From contig JAFGOY010000005.1 in the NCBI GenBank assembly GCA_016926255.1, positions 85,459 to 149,458 of the forward strand: DNA of 64,000 nucleotides, written 5' to 3'. Source of the stretch: Anaerolineae bacterium (GTDB taxonomy: Bacteria > Chloroflexota > Anaerolineae > Aggregatilineales > UBA3940). The translations under genes were made by a program, and so were the position numbers. The notes below the pieces were generated by a model. The model saw nothing but the letters and a program-made list of their open reading frames with translations. It searched no databases and was not told the origin of the DNA. Numbering within the stretch: position 1 is the stretch's first letter; each line of letters begins with the position of its first letter. Below, one piece after another: positions 33,240 through 41,525 of this stretch.

Positions 33240-33884
33240 TCATCGACCGTTGAGCACTGCCCGCAGCCGCATCTCGAACTCGCTGAGGATGATCGCTGTC
33301 GCCCCCCACAGCGGCAACCCATTGACGCGGTAGAAGGGGATATCCCGGCCAACGCCCTGGAAATCCCAGCGCTCCTCGACCTTGATTGCATCGTCGAGCA
33401 GATCGGCCAGCGGCATTTCGAGTATCTCCGCAACTTCTGTTGGTTCTCCCCGGAAATCAGGCCGGAGAGGGGTATAGGCGACAAAGGGATGGATCACAAA
33501 ACCGCTGACGACCACGTGGAGCGGAGTCAGCGATCCCAGCATTTGGATATCATCCTCACAGGTCGAGAGTTCTTCACACGTTTCGCGCAGCGCCGTATCG
33601 GCCAGTGACCTGTCCTGGGGTTCGAATGCACCACCCGGCAGCGAAATCTGTCCCCGGTGCGTGGCGACCGTCTCCGTGCGGCGCGTCAGGACGAAGGTCA
33701 GCCGACCATCAACCGGATAGAGCAGGATCAGAACGCCCGCACTGCGCCCACCGTTGACGTCACCGTCCAGGTCGTGCAGCGTGTGATGTGGCCTGGGGGC
33801 CATCCGCAGCCAGGCGTCAAGGTGATCGAAGCCGGGGAAGGTCAAGGCTCGGTGAATATCGTCGAGAGTTGGATCAGCGATCAT
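33240..33884 (-). CDS. NUDIX hydrolase, probable CoA pyrophosphatase (NudL-like)
   Basis: 214 residues. The Nudix box reads GAFEPQDRSLADTALRETCEEL, fitting GX5EX7REUXEEXGU apart from a one-residue variation. Just before it, LTRRTETVATHRGQISLPGG matches the signature of the CoA-pyrophosphatase (UPF0035) branch. Such enzymes split CoA and its thioesters into 4'-phosphopantetheine and 3',5'-ADP with Mg or Mn. No neighbours indicate a pathway. Confidence 0.88.
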   Translation of the reverse strand: MIADPTLDDIHRALTFPGFDHLDAWLRMAPRPHHTLHDLDGDVNGGRSAGVLILLYPVDGRLTFVLTRRTETVATHRGQISLPGGAFEPQDRSLADTALRETCEELSTCEDDIQMLGSLTPLHVVVSGFVIHPFVAYTPLRPDFRGEPTEVAEILEMPLADLLDDAIKVEERWDFQGVGRDIPFYRVNGLPLWGATAIILSEFEMRLRAVLNGR

Positions 33885-34006
33885 TGTTTTACCTGATTAC
33901 GACATCGTACTCGGTCATTTTCGGTCTGATTGTAGCCGAGAGTACTACGCGCGATCAACGAGATACCTTCCACAGTCGAACCCGGATACTATCAATGGTG
34001 CAGGCG

Positions 34007-34015
34007 TGCTATAAT
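34007..34015 (+). promoter_or_regulatory. Extended -10 promoter of the YtxH gene
   Basis: TGCTATAAT is an extended -10 box about 60 nt before the YtxH start. A 7-bp inverted repeat (ATGGTTT/AAACCAT, 34028-34046) follows in the leader. Confidence 0.6.
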
Positions 34016-34075
34016 ATGATCAGATGAATGGTTTATAAAAAACCATCCGGCTGTAGCTACAGGGAAGGGACAAAA

Positions 34076-34300
34076 ATGCGAAAATTCTTCGGTTTCCTGG
34101 CAGGTATACTGAGCGGTGCGCTGATCGGCGCGATTTTCGCGCTGTTGTTCGCACCGATGTCCGGCGAAAAACTGCGGAGCGAGACCCAACTGCGGCTCGA
34201 CAAGGTCGTCGCCGATGTCAAGACGGCGGTCACCGAGGAACGCCAGCGTCTCGAAGCAGAACTCGAAGCCCTCAAAAAGGGCGAGATCGAGATCGCCTGA
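34076..34300 (+). CDS. YtxH-domain small membrane protein
   Basis: 74 residues. A single glycine-rich N-terminal membrane helix (FGFLAGILSGALIGAIFALLF) is followed by the characteristic APMSGEKLRSE and a charged coiled coil (KTAVTEERQRLEAELEALKKGE). This is the YtxH/gas-vesicle GvpP-like pattern seen in general-stress proteins; biochemical function is unknown. The track ORF starts at 34028, but ATG 34076 has AAGGGA 6 nt upstream and places the helix at the N-terminus. Confidence 0.85.
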   Translation: MRKFFGFLAGILSGALIGAIFALLFAPMSGEKLRSETQLRLDKVVADVKTAVTEERQRLEAELEALKKGEIEIA

Positions 34301-34324
34301 TCGGATTGGCTTTCCGGTACATCG

Positions 34325-34356
34325 AAAATGAGAAGAGTGATCTTCTCATTTTGCTT
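34325..34356 (+). terminator. Terminator-like hairpin after the YtxH gene
   Basis: AAAATGAGAAG and CTTCTCATTTT form a perfect 11-bp stem with a 6-nt loop, followed by GCTTG. The T-tract is within the stem, so efficiency is uncertain. Confidence 0.6.
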
Positions 34357-34385
34357 GTATCCATTCTGACGCTATCCTGTATCCC

Positions 34386-35417
34386 ATGACGAGAACCCAC
34401 CGATCTTCACAACTCGACCTTCCCGAAGTCGCGCGAGTACTGCTGCATATTCTGGCTTCACTACTCGTGCTCGCGGCGTTGCTGGAAAGTTTAGTGCGTA
34501 TCCCGTTTATTGAAAAAAGGCTGCCCGCGCCGGGAATTGGCAGCCCGCACTTGATGTTCGAATACAAACTCAACCAGATGGATCAACTCATTGAGGATGG
34601 CGCCGGTTTTAACTGCATCATCGTCGGCAGTTCGATTGCCTACCGGGGAATCCACCCCGGCGCTCTGGCGGAAAGCATTCAATCAGAACCGGGAGCCGAT
34701 CCACTCCGCTGTTACAATTTCGGACTCTCTCAGGTGACCGCTTCCGAGGTGGGGGTGATCACCCCTGTACTGGTCAAGCGCTACGACCTTGACTGGGTGA
34801 TCTATGCAACAAGCATTCGTGACTATACTGACAAAGCTGGCGATCAGGCCAAACTCGCTCTCCTTAATACACCCTGGATGATCGCTGCCCAGGGTCAGCC
34901 GTCGCTCGCCGGGTGGTTGAGCCATCACAGCCGGTTGTATCAGACCTACCTGTCGTTCAGTCAATGGTTTCGTGAAGACTTATGGAACGAACACCAGCGG
35001 ATCGCCGAAACTCCCTTTATCGACGGCTATGAGCCTTTCCCGGCTGCCGAAGGTGCGGGTCTCCCTTCCCCGGATGATTTCCCGGTCTGGTTATCCATTC
35101 AATTTGAAGATTACGAAGTATCCGAGAACGATCTGCAAGGATTGGATCAACTGCTGGCGCTTGACCACAACGGAATACATGTGGTCGTTGTTGAAATGCC
35201 GCTGCCCGCTACCTATCACACGATGTATACCCCCGCTGATTACGATGATTTTCTGACCGCCGTCAGGGACCATACTGGCGCGGCGGGCGTTCCATTGATC
35301 GAAGCACCTGCTGACCTGATCCCCACTGACGGTTGGGCAGATTATCACCACCTGAATGAAAAAGGCGCGGCGATTTTCAGCACTTGGTTAGGCCATGAAC
35401 TGGCCCAGGGTAGTTGA
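34386..35417 (+). CDS. SGNH/GDSL-like membrane-anchored hydrolase or acyltransferase partner
   Basis: 343 residues. An N-terminal anchor helix (LLHILASLLVLAALLESLV) is followed by an extracytoplasmic SGNH-like domain with the nucleophile block IIVGSSIAYRGI near residue 80 and a C-terminal D-x-x-H block WADYHHLNEKGAAIF. Proteins like this (DltD/AlgJ/AlgX types) often pair with an MBOAT acyltransferase to O-acylate extracellular glycans. That matches the next gene, which begins 4 nt after this stop. Its substrate is unknown. Confidence 0.8.
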   Translation: MTRTHRSSQLDLPEVARVLLHILASLLVLAALLESLVRIPFIEKRLPAPGIGSPHLMFEYKLNQMDQLIEDGAGFNCIIVGSSIAYRGIHPGALAESIQSEPGADPLRCYNFGLSQVTASEVGVITPVLVKRYDLDWVIYATSIRDYTDKAGDQAKLALLNTPWMIAAQGQPSLAGWLSHHSRLYQTYLSFSQWFREDLWNEHQRIAETPFIDGYEPFPAAEGAGLPSPDDFPVWLSIQFEDYEVSENDLQGLDQLLALDHNGIHVVVVEMPLPATYHTMYTPADYDDFLTAVRDHTGAAGVPLIEAPADLIPTDGWADYHHLNEKGAAIFSTWLGHELAQGS

Positions 35418-35421
35418 CATT

Positions 35422-36840
35422 ATGCAGATCATCTCCCTCGAATTCGTTGGCTTTGCTATCGCCGCCCTGATCATCTACTATCTGCTGCCGCGCCGCCTGC
35501 GCCGGGTCTGGCTGCTGATTGCTTCGTACATTTTTTATGCACTGTGGTCAAAGCGTCTGGCAGTGGCCCTTTTACTGATCACCACCATCAATTATGGGTT
35601 GGCCCGCTATATTCAGAACCGCGCCTTGAAACGGCGTTTATGGATGTGGCTGGGGATTGTCTTCAATATCGCGGTACTGGTTTACTTCAAATACGCCTTT
35701 GTGATCGTCCCGCTGGTCAATTCGTATCTGGCTCAGGCCGGTATGCCCGTCGGCGCAGGAATAATCCTCCCCGCGATTGGCATTTCCTACATCAGCATCC
35801 AGCTCATCGGTTATCTGGTCGATACTACCCTCGACCGGATGCCCGCCGCCGCCAACTGGTTCGATTTTGCTTTGTACGTCGCCTATTTCCCCAAGCTGAT
35901 CGCCGGGCCAGTTGAGCCTGCACGCATCTTCCTGCCAGAGCTGGCGGATACCCAACCGCTGAACAACCAGCGCCTGGGGGAAAACCTGAGCCTGATCCTG
36001 TTTGGGCTGGTTCGCAAACTGCTCTTTGCCGATATGCTTTTTCTGTTGATCCCCGATCAGCTTTTCACTACTCCCGCCGATTTCACTGGCCCGGAACTGA
36101 TATTCGGGTTGATCGCCTACAGTTTTGCGCTCTACAACGATTTCGCCGGGTATACCGGCATCGTGCGCGGGGTGAGCGGATTGTTCGGCATACCGCTGTC
36201 GAAAAATTTCTCACAGCCTTACTTATCGCGCAATTTCGTGGAGTTCTGGAACCGCTGGCATATTTCACTCTCTCACTGGCTGCGGGACTATATCTTCTTC
36301 CCGTTGACTCGCACCCTGCTCAAACGCATCCCCAACCGGCGCAATCTCATCAACCTGATCGTGCCACCTATTGCCACGATGCTGGTCAGTGCCATGTGGC
36401 ACGGGATCGTACCGGGGATCATGCTCTGGGGCCTGCTTCACGGAATCTTTCAGGTGGTACAACGCCTGCCAATCCTGTGGCGCGCCCGGATCGTAGCCCC
36501 TGCACAGCAGCCCACCTGGAAACAGGCCGTAACCATTGTTCTGACCTTCACCCTCGCGATACTGGCCTGGGTGCCCTTCCGAACAGCTCTCCCGGTTACG
36601 TTCCAGTTCTACGGGGGAATGTTCAGCGGCTGGTCGGAAGTGTATTTCCCGGCGCGTCTGCTGGTGATCATCATTCCAGCGGTGGGCCTCGATCTGTGGC
36701 AGAATCGTAAAGAGGAATTCTTGCTGAACAGCCTGCCGCGTCTCGCCCAGGCGGCGATCATCGCCCTGCTGCTGATCCTGCTGTTTTTTACAGTCAATAC
36801 GAATTTTGACACCCCGATGTTCGTCTACCAGGGATTCTAA
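35422..36840 (+). CDS. MBOAT-family O-acyltransferase (AlgI-like)
   Basis: About 472 residues with ten or more membrane helices. The N-terminus (ISLEFVGFAIAALIIYYLLP) is typical of AlgI/DltB-like MBOAT proteins. The conserved FVEFWNRWHISLSHWLRDYIFFPL is shortened here to FWNRWHISLSHWLRDYIF, and the catalytic His is in SAMWHGIVPG. The protein passes acyl groups across the membrane for O-acylation of a surface polymer. ATG 35422 is preferred to the track's 35395, which would overlap the previous gene and lacks the family's usual start. It pairs with the SGNH-like gene just upstream. Confidence 0.9.
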   Translation: MQIISLEFVGFAIAALIIYYLLPRRLRRVWLLIASYIFYALWSKRLAVALLLITTINYGLARYIQNRALKRRLWMWLGIVFNIAVLVYFKYAFVIVPLVNSYLAQAGMPVGAGIILPAIGISYISIQLIGYLVDTTLDRMPAAANWFDFALYVAYFPKLIAGPVEPARIFLPELADTQPLNNQRLGENLSLILFGLVRKLLFADMLFLLIPDQLFTTPADFTGPELIFGLIAYSFALYNDFAGYTGIVRGVSGLFGIPLSKNFSQPYLSRNFVEFWNRWHISLSHWLRDYIFFPLTRTLLKRIPNRRNLINLIVPPIATMLVSAMWHGIVPGIMLWGLLHGIFQVVQRLPILWRARIVAPAQQPTWKQAVTIVLTFTLAILAWVPFRTALPVTFQFYGGMFSGWSEVYFPARLLVIIIPAVGLDLWQNRKEEFLLNSLPRLAQAAIIALLLILLFFTVNTNFDTPMFVYQGF

Positions 36841-36857
36841 TCGGGTTCACTCGACAA

Positions 36858-36905
36858 AAAACGGGCCGTGCATCGCTCGACACACGGCCCGTTTTGTTTT
36901 TTTAT
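36858..36905. terminator. Bidirectional intrinsic terminator
   Basis: AAAACGGGCCGTG and CACGGCCCGTTTT form a 13-bp stem with a 12-nt loop. GTTTTTTTA follows on the plus strand and TTTTTTGT on the minus strand. It serves both the MBOAT gene and the convergent protease gene. Confidence 0.88.
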
Positions 36906-36919
36906 TGCTGCAGTTGTGT

Positions 36920-39013
36920 TCAGTCCGCCGGGGCGACTGTCAATTGGTAATCGGCCTGCTCGGTGGTATAGCGCGTCATCCCGGAGACGACGAGCGTCAC
37001 CTGCTCCCCCCGCCCGATCTCAAACGTCCACTCACCCCGGTTGTTCTCGTCCAGCGCCAGGGTGCTGACCTCGACTGTATTCCCATCGACCGTTACTAAC
37101 TGGATTCCGTATCGCTGGGGCAGCACGTTGTCATGCCGCAGGAAGCCGCGGGCTTCCCATTCCCCAACCCCGTCCTCGACATTATCGCACCAGCCAATCG
37201 CCTCGACGCAAACGTTGTCGACGGCCATTCCAGGCTGGTTGACCGCGTCGTCGGTGATCATCTCGAAGCGGATCAGAATCTCCTGCCCGGCGTAGGCGCT
37301 CAGGTCGATTGACTCGTGGAGCCAGCCGTCGGCGTCGGCGTCAGCCTGGTCGAGACTCAGGCCGGTGTAGCCTGCGCCGTAGCTGTTTCCGTGCGGGTCT
37401 TCGGTGGTCGTGTATGGCGTTTCGACCATCTCCCAGGTCGCGCCGCCATCGGTCGAGACGGTCAGGTAGCCATAGTCCCACAGCGCTTCGATCCAGTACC
37501 AGAGATCGTACTCAAGCACCGCCTCGTCAACGCCCGTCAGATCGACCGGGTGAGTCAGCATCATGTCGCTGTCGTCTCCCCGATTCGACCACCAGACGTA
37601 TTGATCGTTGGTGGCCGGGTCACCGTCCGTATCGACGGTATCGACTGGCACGACCGGTGCCTGGGTATTTCCCTCGAAGGTGACCGTCACCGTGCCCGGC
37701 TGTTCCAGCCGGTAATAATCGGTTCCGAACTGGTTGACATCCGTCCAGCCCGTATCGTATGGATAGGAGCCGATTTCCGCTTCCAGGGTGAATTTATCCA
37801 CTCCGCGCAGGCTGGGGTAGCCATAGATTCCCGGCTCAAGAGATGGATCATTCAGCAGGTTTGCCACCGTCCAATCCATAAAAAATTGGTCAGCATTGAT
37901 ACCCATTCCAATCTGTTCCAGGGTATCGTCGACCCCTTCCATGCCGTTCAACGGGTTGGCAACAAGCGCCTTCAGCCCATCCTGCCCGAAACGTTCCAGG
38001 AAGTACATGGCATAGAGATAACTCGCCCCGTAATTGGCATCACCCCCGCCTTCGGGCCAGTAGGTCAGCGGCAGGTCTGGCGCCCAGGCAAACAGGATCA
38101 TCATATCAGACGGGCCATACCCGTTGAGATAGGCGGCCATCTCGCTCATCCCTTCGTTGAGCCAGATTTCTTCGTTCTGGTCAATGTTCATATGGATCAT
38201 ATGCTGGAATTCGTGAGCAAGAACGCCATCGTACCACTCGTCACCCGGAGGGGTATTGCTGAGATTGATGAAGAACACTTCCTTCTCGTTCGAATAAGGA
38301 ACGATGCTGGCCGGGTACGAGCTGGGGCTGAAGAAGTATCCGGCTACCCAGAACTCCATGCTGATCGAATGCAGAATATGCAGTCGGGGATCGCCGTCGA
38401 TGCCGGGCGAGGCTTCGCTGCCGAAAAACGCCCGGTTGGTCGGGTAGGTTTCCTGGCTGAAACGTTCCGCCGAAGCCACCATGTCATCATAATCGTAGGT
38501 CGCTCCTTCTTCAACCCACATATAGACATTCTCGGCGATATAGACCAGTTCGGCCTGTACTTCCAGCGCGCCGCCCATGTCCTCATTGTCGACCCAGAAC
38601 GGGATCACGTCGCCGACTTCATACTCAACCGGCTCGATCGGTTCGACTTCGTCAATGCCCAGAAAACGACTTGCCAGGTCATACCGGTCACGTACTGGTA
38701 GTTCGACGTTGAAACCTTCCACTTCTGCCGGTACGACAGTCTCCGTCGTCGTCGGCGGTTCAGCCGGTTCAGCCGGAGGTTCTTCACTTGGTAAGATCTC
38801 CACCGTTGAGCCTCCGATCTCAGGCTCAACCGTCATGACGTAGGGAGTTGGGAGCACGACAGCACCTGTCTGGCTGGCGAACGGTACGCTGACGCCAAAC
38901 AACACGACTGCCGCCCCTACGACGACGACACAAATACACAACGCAAGGATCAGGCCACCAACGATCAGCCCGATCCATAACCACGTATCCTGTTTGTTTT
39001 GTTTTTCGCTCAT
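36920..39013 (-). CDS. Membrane-anchored zinc metalloprotease (immune-inhibitor-A/M6- or M30-like)
   Basis: About 697 residues. A single N-terminal helix (GLIVGGLILALCICVVVVG) anchors the protein. An acidic, Thr/Pro/Glu-rich linker follows, then a catalytic domain with HEFQHMIHMN (about residue 268) and the downstream EIWLNEGMSEMAAYL, which supplies a third zinc ligand as in gluzincin-type M30 and M6 families. The C-terminal third has immune-inhibitor-A-like beta domains (VSTDGGATWEMVETPY; LDQADADADGWLHESIDLSAYAG in shortened form). It should face outside the cell. The track start at 39085 is replaced by the ATG at 39013, directly before the membrane helix. The exact peptidase family is uncertain. 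Confidence 0.82.
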   Translation of the reverse strand: MSEKQNKQDTWLWIGLIVGGLILALCICVVVVGAAVVLFGVSVPFASQTGAVVLPTPYVMTVEPEIGGSTVEILPSEEPPAEPAEPPTTTETVVPAEVEGFNVELPVRDRYDLASRFLGIDEVEPIEPVEYEVGDVIPFWVDNEDMGGALEVQAELVYIAENVYMWVEEGATYDYDDMVASAERFSQETYPTNRAFFGSEASPGIDGDPRLHILHSISMEFWVAGYFFSPSSYPASIVPYSNEKEVFFINLSNTPPGDEWYDGVLAHEFQHMIHMNIDQNEEIWLNEGMSEMAAYLNGYGPSDMMILFAWAPDLPLTYWPEGGGDANYGASYLYAMYFLERFGQDGLKALVANPLNGMEGVDDTLEQIGMGINADQFFMDWTVANLLNDPSLEPGIYGYPSLRGVDKFTLEAEIGSYPYDTGWTDVNQFGTDYYRLEQPGTVTVTFEGNTQAPVVPVDTVDTDGDPATNDQYVWWSNRGDDSDMMLTHPVDLTGVDEAVLEYDLWYWIEALWDYGYLTVSTDGGATWEMVETPYTTTEDPHGNSYGAGYTGLSLDQADADADGWLHESIDLSAYAGQEILIRFEMITDDAVNQPGMAVDNVCVEAIGWCDNVEDGVGEWEARGFLRHDNVLPQRYGIQLVTVDGNTVEVSTLALDENNRGEWTFEIGRGEQVTLVVSGMTRYTTEQADYQLTVAPAD

Positions 39014-39129
39014 AATCAGATTATGCCTCACCAGTAAAATCAATGCACATACCGGGACTATACGATAATCAGATGTATATGACAATCATCACGGCAAACA
39101 CAGGTAAAAAATCATACCACACCTACAGT

Positions 39130-39156
39130 ATATTCAATATAATGAATATCGAATAT
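39130..39156. promoter_or_regulatory. ArsR-type operator overlapping the arsR-like promoter
   Basis: ATATTC-N8-GAATAT is a perfect palindrome (39130-39149) containing a TATAAT -10 box at 39138-39143. A third GAATAT half-site follows at 39151-39156, 7 nt before the AAGGAGG ribosome-binding site. The same format recurs upstream of the permease gene (40080-40099). Binding by the adjacent ArsR protein would give autorepression. Confidence 0.75.
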
Positions 39157-39168
39157 AAGGAGGTCACG

Positions 39169-39552
39169 ATGGACGACGGGTATGATCGATTGGCCGCCAT
39201 CGCCAAGGCGTTGGGACACCCAACCCGACTGAAAATTCTCGAAGTGCTGAGTCAGGAAGAAGCCTGTGTCTGCCACCTTGAAGCCGTTCTTGGGCAGCGT
39301 CAGGCCTATATCTCCCAGCAGTTGATCCGCCTGCGCGAAGCCGGGCTGGTGATCGACCGCCGCGATGGATCGAACGTCTTTTACGCGCTGGCCGATGACT
39401 CCATCGAGCCGCTTCTTGAGCAGGTAAAACAGACAGCGCTTGCCATCGCCGCCCAAACTGGAGATCCCCTGGTATTCGATGTACCTGATCACGGCTGTGA
39501 ATGTGCCTGTACCTGCCCCAGGTGCGAAGCCGAAAAGATTCGTGGAGTTTAA
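39169..39552 (+). CDS. ArsR/SmtB-family transcriptional repressor
   Basis: 127 residues. A winged-helix domain has LGHPTRLKILEVLSQEEACVCHLEAVLG (shortened: EACVCHLEAVL matches the ELCVCDL alpha3 metal/thiol site) and the recognition helix QAYISQQLIRLREAGLV, then the wing RRDGSNVFYAL. The Cys-rich tail (CECACTCPRC) could bind metal or take part in thiol chemistry. The perfect AAGGAGGT 5 nt before ATG 39169 overrules the track start at 39043. It probably represses itself and the downstream thioredoxin-like and permease genes through paired operators. The inducer might be a metal(loid) or a reactive sulfur species; sequence alone cannot decide. Confidence 0.92.
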   Translation: MDDGYDRLAAIAKALGHPTRLKILEVLSQEEACVCHLEAVLGQRQAYISQQLIRLREAGLVIDRRDGSNVFYALADDSIEPLLEQVKQTALAIAAQTGDPLVFDVPDHGCECACTCPRCEAEKIRGV

Positions 39553-39556
39553 CGAG

Positions 39557-40027
39557 ATGACGCCAACCGGCGGCTGCTGCGGCAGCCAACCCGATCCATA
39601 CGGCGATCTCCCCTCCGAGATGCGCCCACAGTCCGCAGCCGGATCGAACAATCCGCTGCGGTCGGTCACCTGCCCCGGCTGCGGGATGCGCTACTCGACC
39701 AACCGATCAATCGACATCTGCCCTGACTGTGAAAGAAAAGGGATAAAAACACAAAAAACAGAAGGAGAGAATACAACCATGTTGACCATCAAAGTACTTG
39801 GCCCCGGCTGCGCAAACTGCAAACGCCTGGAACAGCACGCTCGTATGGCGCTTGAGCAGTTAGGAATCGAGGCCAGCATCGAGCATGTCACCGATGTAAG
39901 CAAGTTCGTCGATTATGGCCTGATGAGCACCCCCGGTCTGGTGATCAACGAGAAGCTGGTCAGTTCTGGCAAAGTCCTGGCCCCCAACTCGATTGTCACC
40001 CTGATCCAGGAAGTCCAGGCAGGCTGA
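39557..40027 (+). CDS. Cys-rich/zinc-ribbon N-terminus joined to small thioredoxin-like redox protein
   Basis: The frame is open from ATG 39557 to 40027 (156 residues). Residues 1-74 contain GGCCGSQ and a zinc-ribbon-like TCPGCGMRY...ICPDCERKG. Residues 75-156 match the 80-residue thioredoxin-fold family of redox-active disulfide proteins (IKVLGPGCANCKRLEQHA with C-x-x-C, and MSTPGLVINEKLVSSGKV). A strong AAGGAGAG lies 8 nt before the internal ATG at 39779, so the 82-residue thioredoxin-like protein may also, or mainly, be made alone. The start is 5 nt after the arsR-like stop. The gene probably supports the permease system by thiol transfer or metal handling. Confidence 0.8.
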   Translation: MTPTGGCCGSQPDPYGDLPSEMRPQSAAGSNNPLRSVTCPGCGMRYSTNRSIDICPDCERKGIKTQKTEGENTTMLTIKVLGPGCANCKRLEQHARMALEQLGIEASIEHVTDVSKFVDYGLMSTPGLVINEKLVSSGKVLAPNSIVTLIQEVQAG

Positions 40028-40042
40028 GTTGCATCGGAACAG

Positions 40043-40068
40043 AACGCCCTGCTCGACGGGCGTTTTTT
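40043..40068 (+). terminator. Intrinsic terminator after the thioredoxin-like gene
   Basis: AACGCCC-(8 nt)-GGGCGTT followed by TTTT, 16 nt after the stop. It separates the arsR-thioredoxin transcript from the permease, consistent with a second operator there. Confidence 0.82.
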
Positions 40069-40079
40069 CCCGGTACAAG

Positions 40080-40099
40080 ATATTCAAAAACACGAATAT
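40080..40099. promoter_or_regulatory. Second ArsR-type operator, upstream of the permease
   Basis: ATATTC-AAAAACAC-GAATAT has the same half-sites and the same 8-bp spacing as the site at 39130, 49 bp before the permease start codon. Only the spacer differs. The pair defines a local regulon. Confidence 0.75.
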
Positions 40100-40106
40100 A
40101 CTAAGT

Positions 40107-40133
40107 TTTGATCAAACTTTTTCAAAAGTTTGC
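40107..40133. repeat. 27-bp dispersed repeat, copy 1
   Basis: This 27-nt stretch is the exact reverse complement of 46922-46948. It contains the palindrome TTTGATCAAA overlapping an 8-bp hairpin (AAACTTTT/AAAAGTTT). It lies between the permease operator and its ribosome-binding site. Confidence 0.7.
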
Positions 40134-40147
40134 CTGGAGATTAACCA

Positions 40148-41476
40148 ATGACCTTTCTCAATTCAGTTTTACCCGTGCTCGCTTCCGGCTGGAACGCCCT
40201 GCTCGAATACCTGGCGGCCCACGTGCTGCTGTGTCTTGTTCCGGCTTTTATAATCGCCGGTTATATGAGTGCCATGATCCCCAAAGAAGTGATCACCCGC
40301 TATCTTGGCCCGAAAGCGCCAAAGATCATCAGCTACCCGGCCTCGGCGATTGGCGGGTTCCTGCTGGCGGTCTGTTCCTGCACAATCCTGCCCCTGTTTG
40401 CCGGGATATGGAAGCGAGGCGCGGGCCTCGGCGCGGCGATCACCTTCCTGTTTGTCGGCCCGGCGGTTAACATCCTGGCGATTGCCTACACCGGTTCGGC
40501 GATTGGCTTTGATATCGCCCTGGCCCGGATCGTCCTCTCGATTGCGTTCGGGATCGGCATCGGGATGATCATGGCCTGGATGTTTCGCGCCGAGGAAGCC
40601 GAACGTGCCACCCAGATGCAGGACAGCGGCATGTTCGACGCCGAGGTGAAGGTCAAACCCGCGATCTGGGTCGTCTTCCTTCTGCTGATTGCTGTATTGA
40701 TCGTCGGCACCTTGCAGGTCGAAATCCTGACCGGTACCCTGTTTAGCTTCCGCCTGCCGGTCGAACTCCCCTCGGCACTGCTCGATGCGCTGGCGAGCGC
40801 CAACCTGACCCCGCAGGGCGCGCTGCTGATCCTCATGCTGGTGTTGATCATCCCGGTCGCCTATAAGGGCCTTGAGAAGGTTCTGGAGGGCTACAACGGC
40901 TGGACCTATGCCTCCATCGCTCTGGTTGCCCTGACGCTCCTCCTGGCCGCCCCCAGCGTCTCCCAGGGCAGTCTGGTGATCGGTATCACCGGGAAATTCG
41001 TCGGCGAAGTGCTGTTGATCGCCGCCCTGGGGATCGTTACCGCCCGCAGTTTCGAGAAGGAAGAGACTGCCGAATGGCTCTGGGAAACCTGGAAGTTCGT
41101 CAAGCAGATTTTCCCCCTGCTGGTCGTGGGTGTGTTCGCCGCCGGGATGGTCAAAGCCGTGCTGCCCGAACACTGGATCGAGACGCTCGCCGGGCGCAAC
41201 ACCCTGCTGGCGAACCTGGTCGGCGTGCTGTTCGGCGTCTTCATGTACTTCCCAACCCTCGTCGAAGTGCCCATTGCCCGCATGTTCCTCGACCTGGGGA
41301 TGCATCGCGGCCCGCTGCTCGCCTATCTCCTCGCTGATCCAGAACTCTCTTTGCAGAGCATCCTGGTGACCAGCAAGATATTAGGCCGGAAGAAAACCGC
41401 CGTCTACGTCGGCCTGGTGACAATCTTTAGCACGCTGGCAGGCTACCTGTTTGGGCTGGCGCTGACGGTAATATGA
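40148..41476 (+). CDS. COG0701-family permease (ArsP/YraQ-like)
   Basis: 442 residues with about ten membrane helices in two halves. The diagnostic CSCTILPLFAGIWKRGAG and the following FLFVGPAVNILAI match the DUF318/ArsP permease family, with the mirrored VGVFAAGMVKAVLPEHWIE segment in the second half. The family includes exporters of organoarsenicals and permeases thought to carry metal(loid)s or thiolated compounds. GGAG lies 8 nt before the ATG. The gene has its own ArsR-type operator, and the neighbouring ArsR and thioredoxin-like genes form a set seen in other bacteria. The substrate is unproven. Confidence 0.88.
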   Translation: MTFLNSVLPVLASGWNALLEYLAAHVLLCLVPAFIIAGYMSAMIPKEVITRYLGPKAPKIISYPASAIGGFLLAVCSCTILPLFAGIWKRGAGLGAAITFLFVGPAVNILAIAYTGSAIGFDIALARIVLSIAFGIGIGMIMAWMFRAEEAERATQMQDSGMFDAEVKVKPAIWVVFLLLIAVLIVGTLQVEILTGTLFSFRLPVELPSALLDALASANLTPQGALLILMLVLIIPVAYKGLEKVLEGYNGWTYASIALVALTLLLAAPSVSQGSLVIGITGKFVGEVLLIAALGIVTARSFEKEETAEWLWETWKFVKQIFPLLVVGVFAAGMVKAVLPEHWIETLAGRNTLLANLVGVLFGVFMYFPTLVEVPIARMFLDLGMHRGPLLAYLLADPELSLQSILVTSKILGRKKTAVYVGLVTIFSTLAGYLFGLALTVI

Positions 41477-41525
41477 TCGACTTGCGCCACCAAACAGTAA
41501 AAAAGGAGGTTTGATATATGTTTGT

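Noticed and set aside
37316-38701. 461-residue plus-strand ORF opposite the metalloprotease gene
   Set aside because: The minus strand encodes an anchor helix, HEFQH and family domains; the plus frame has no recognisable domain or ribosome-binding site.
40169-41305. 378-residue minus-strand ORF opposite the permease
   Set aside because: Antisense of a clear membrane protein; Gln/Asp/His-rich composition is the usual complement of hydrophobic codons.
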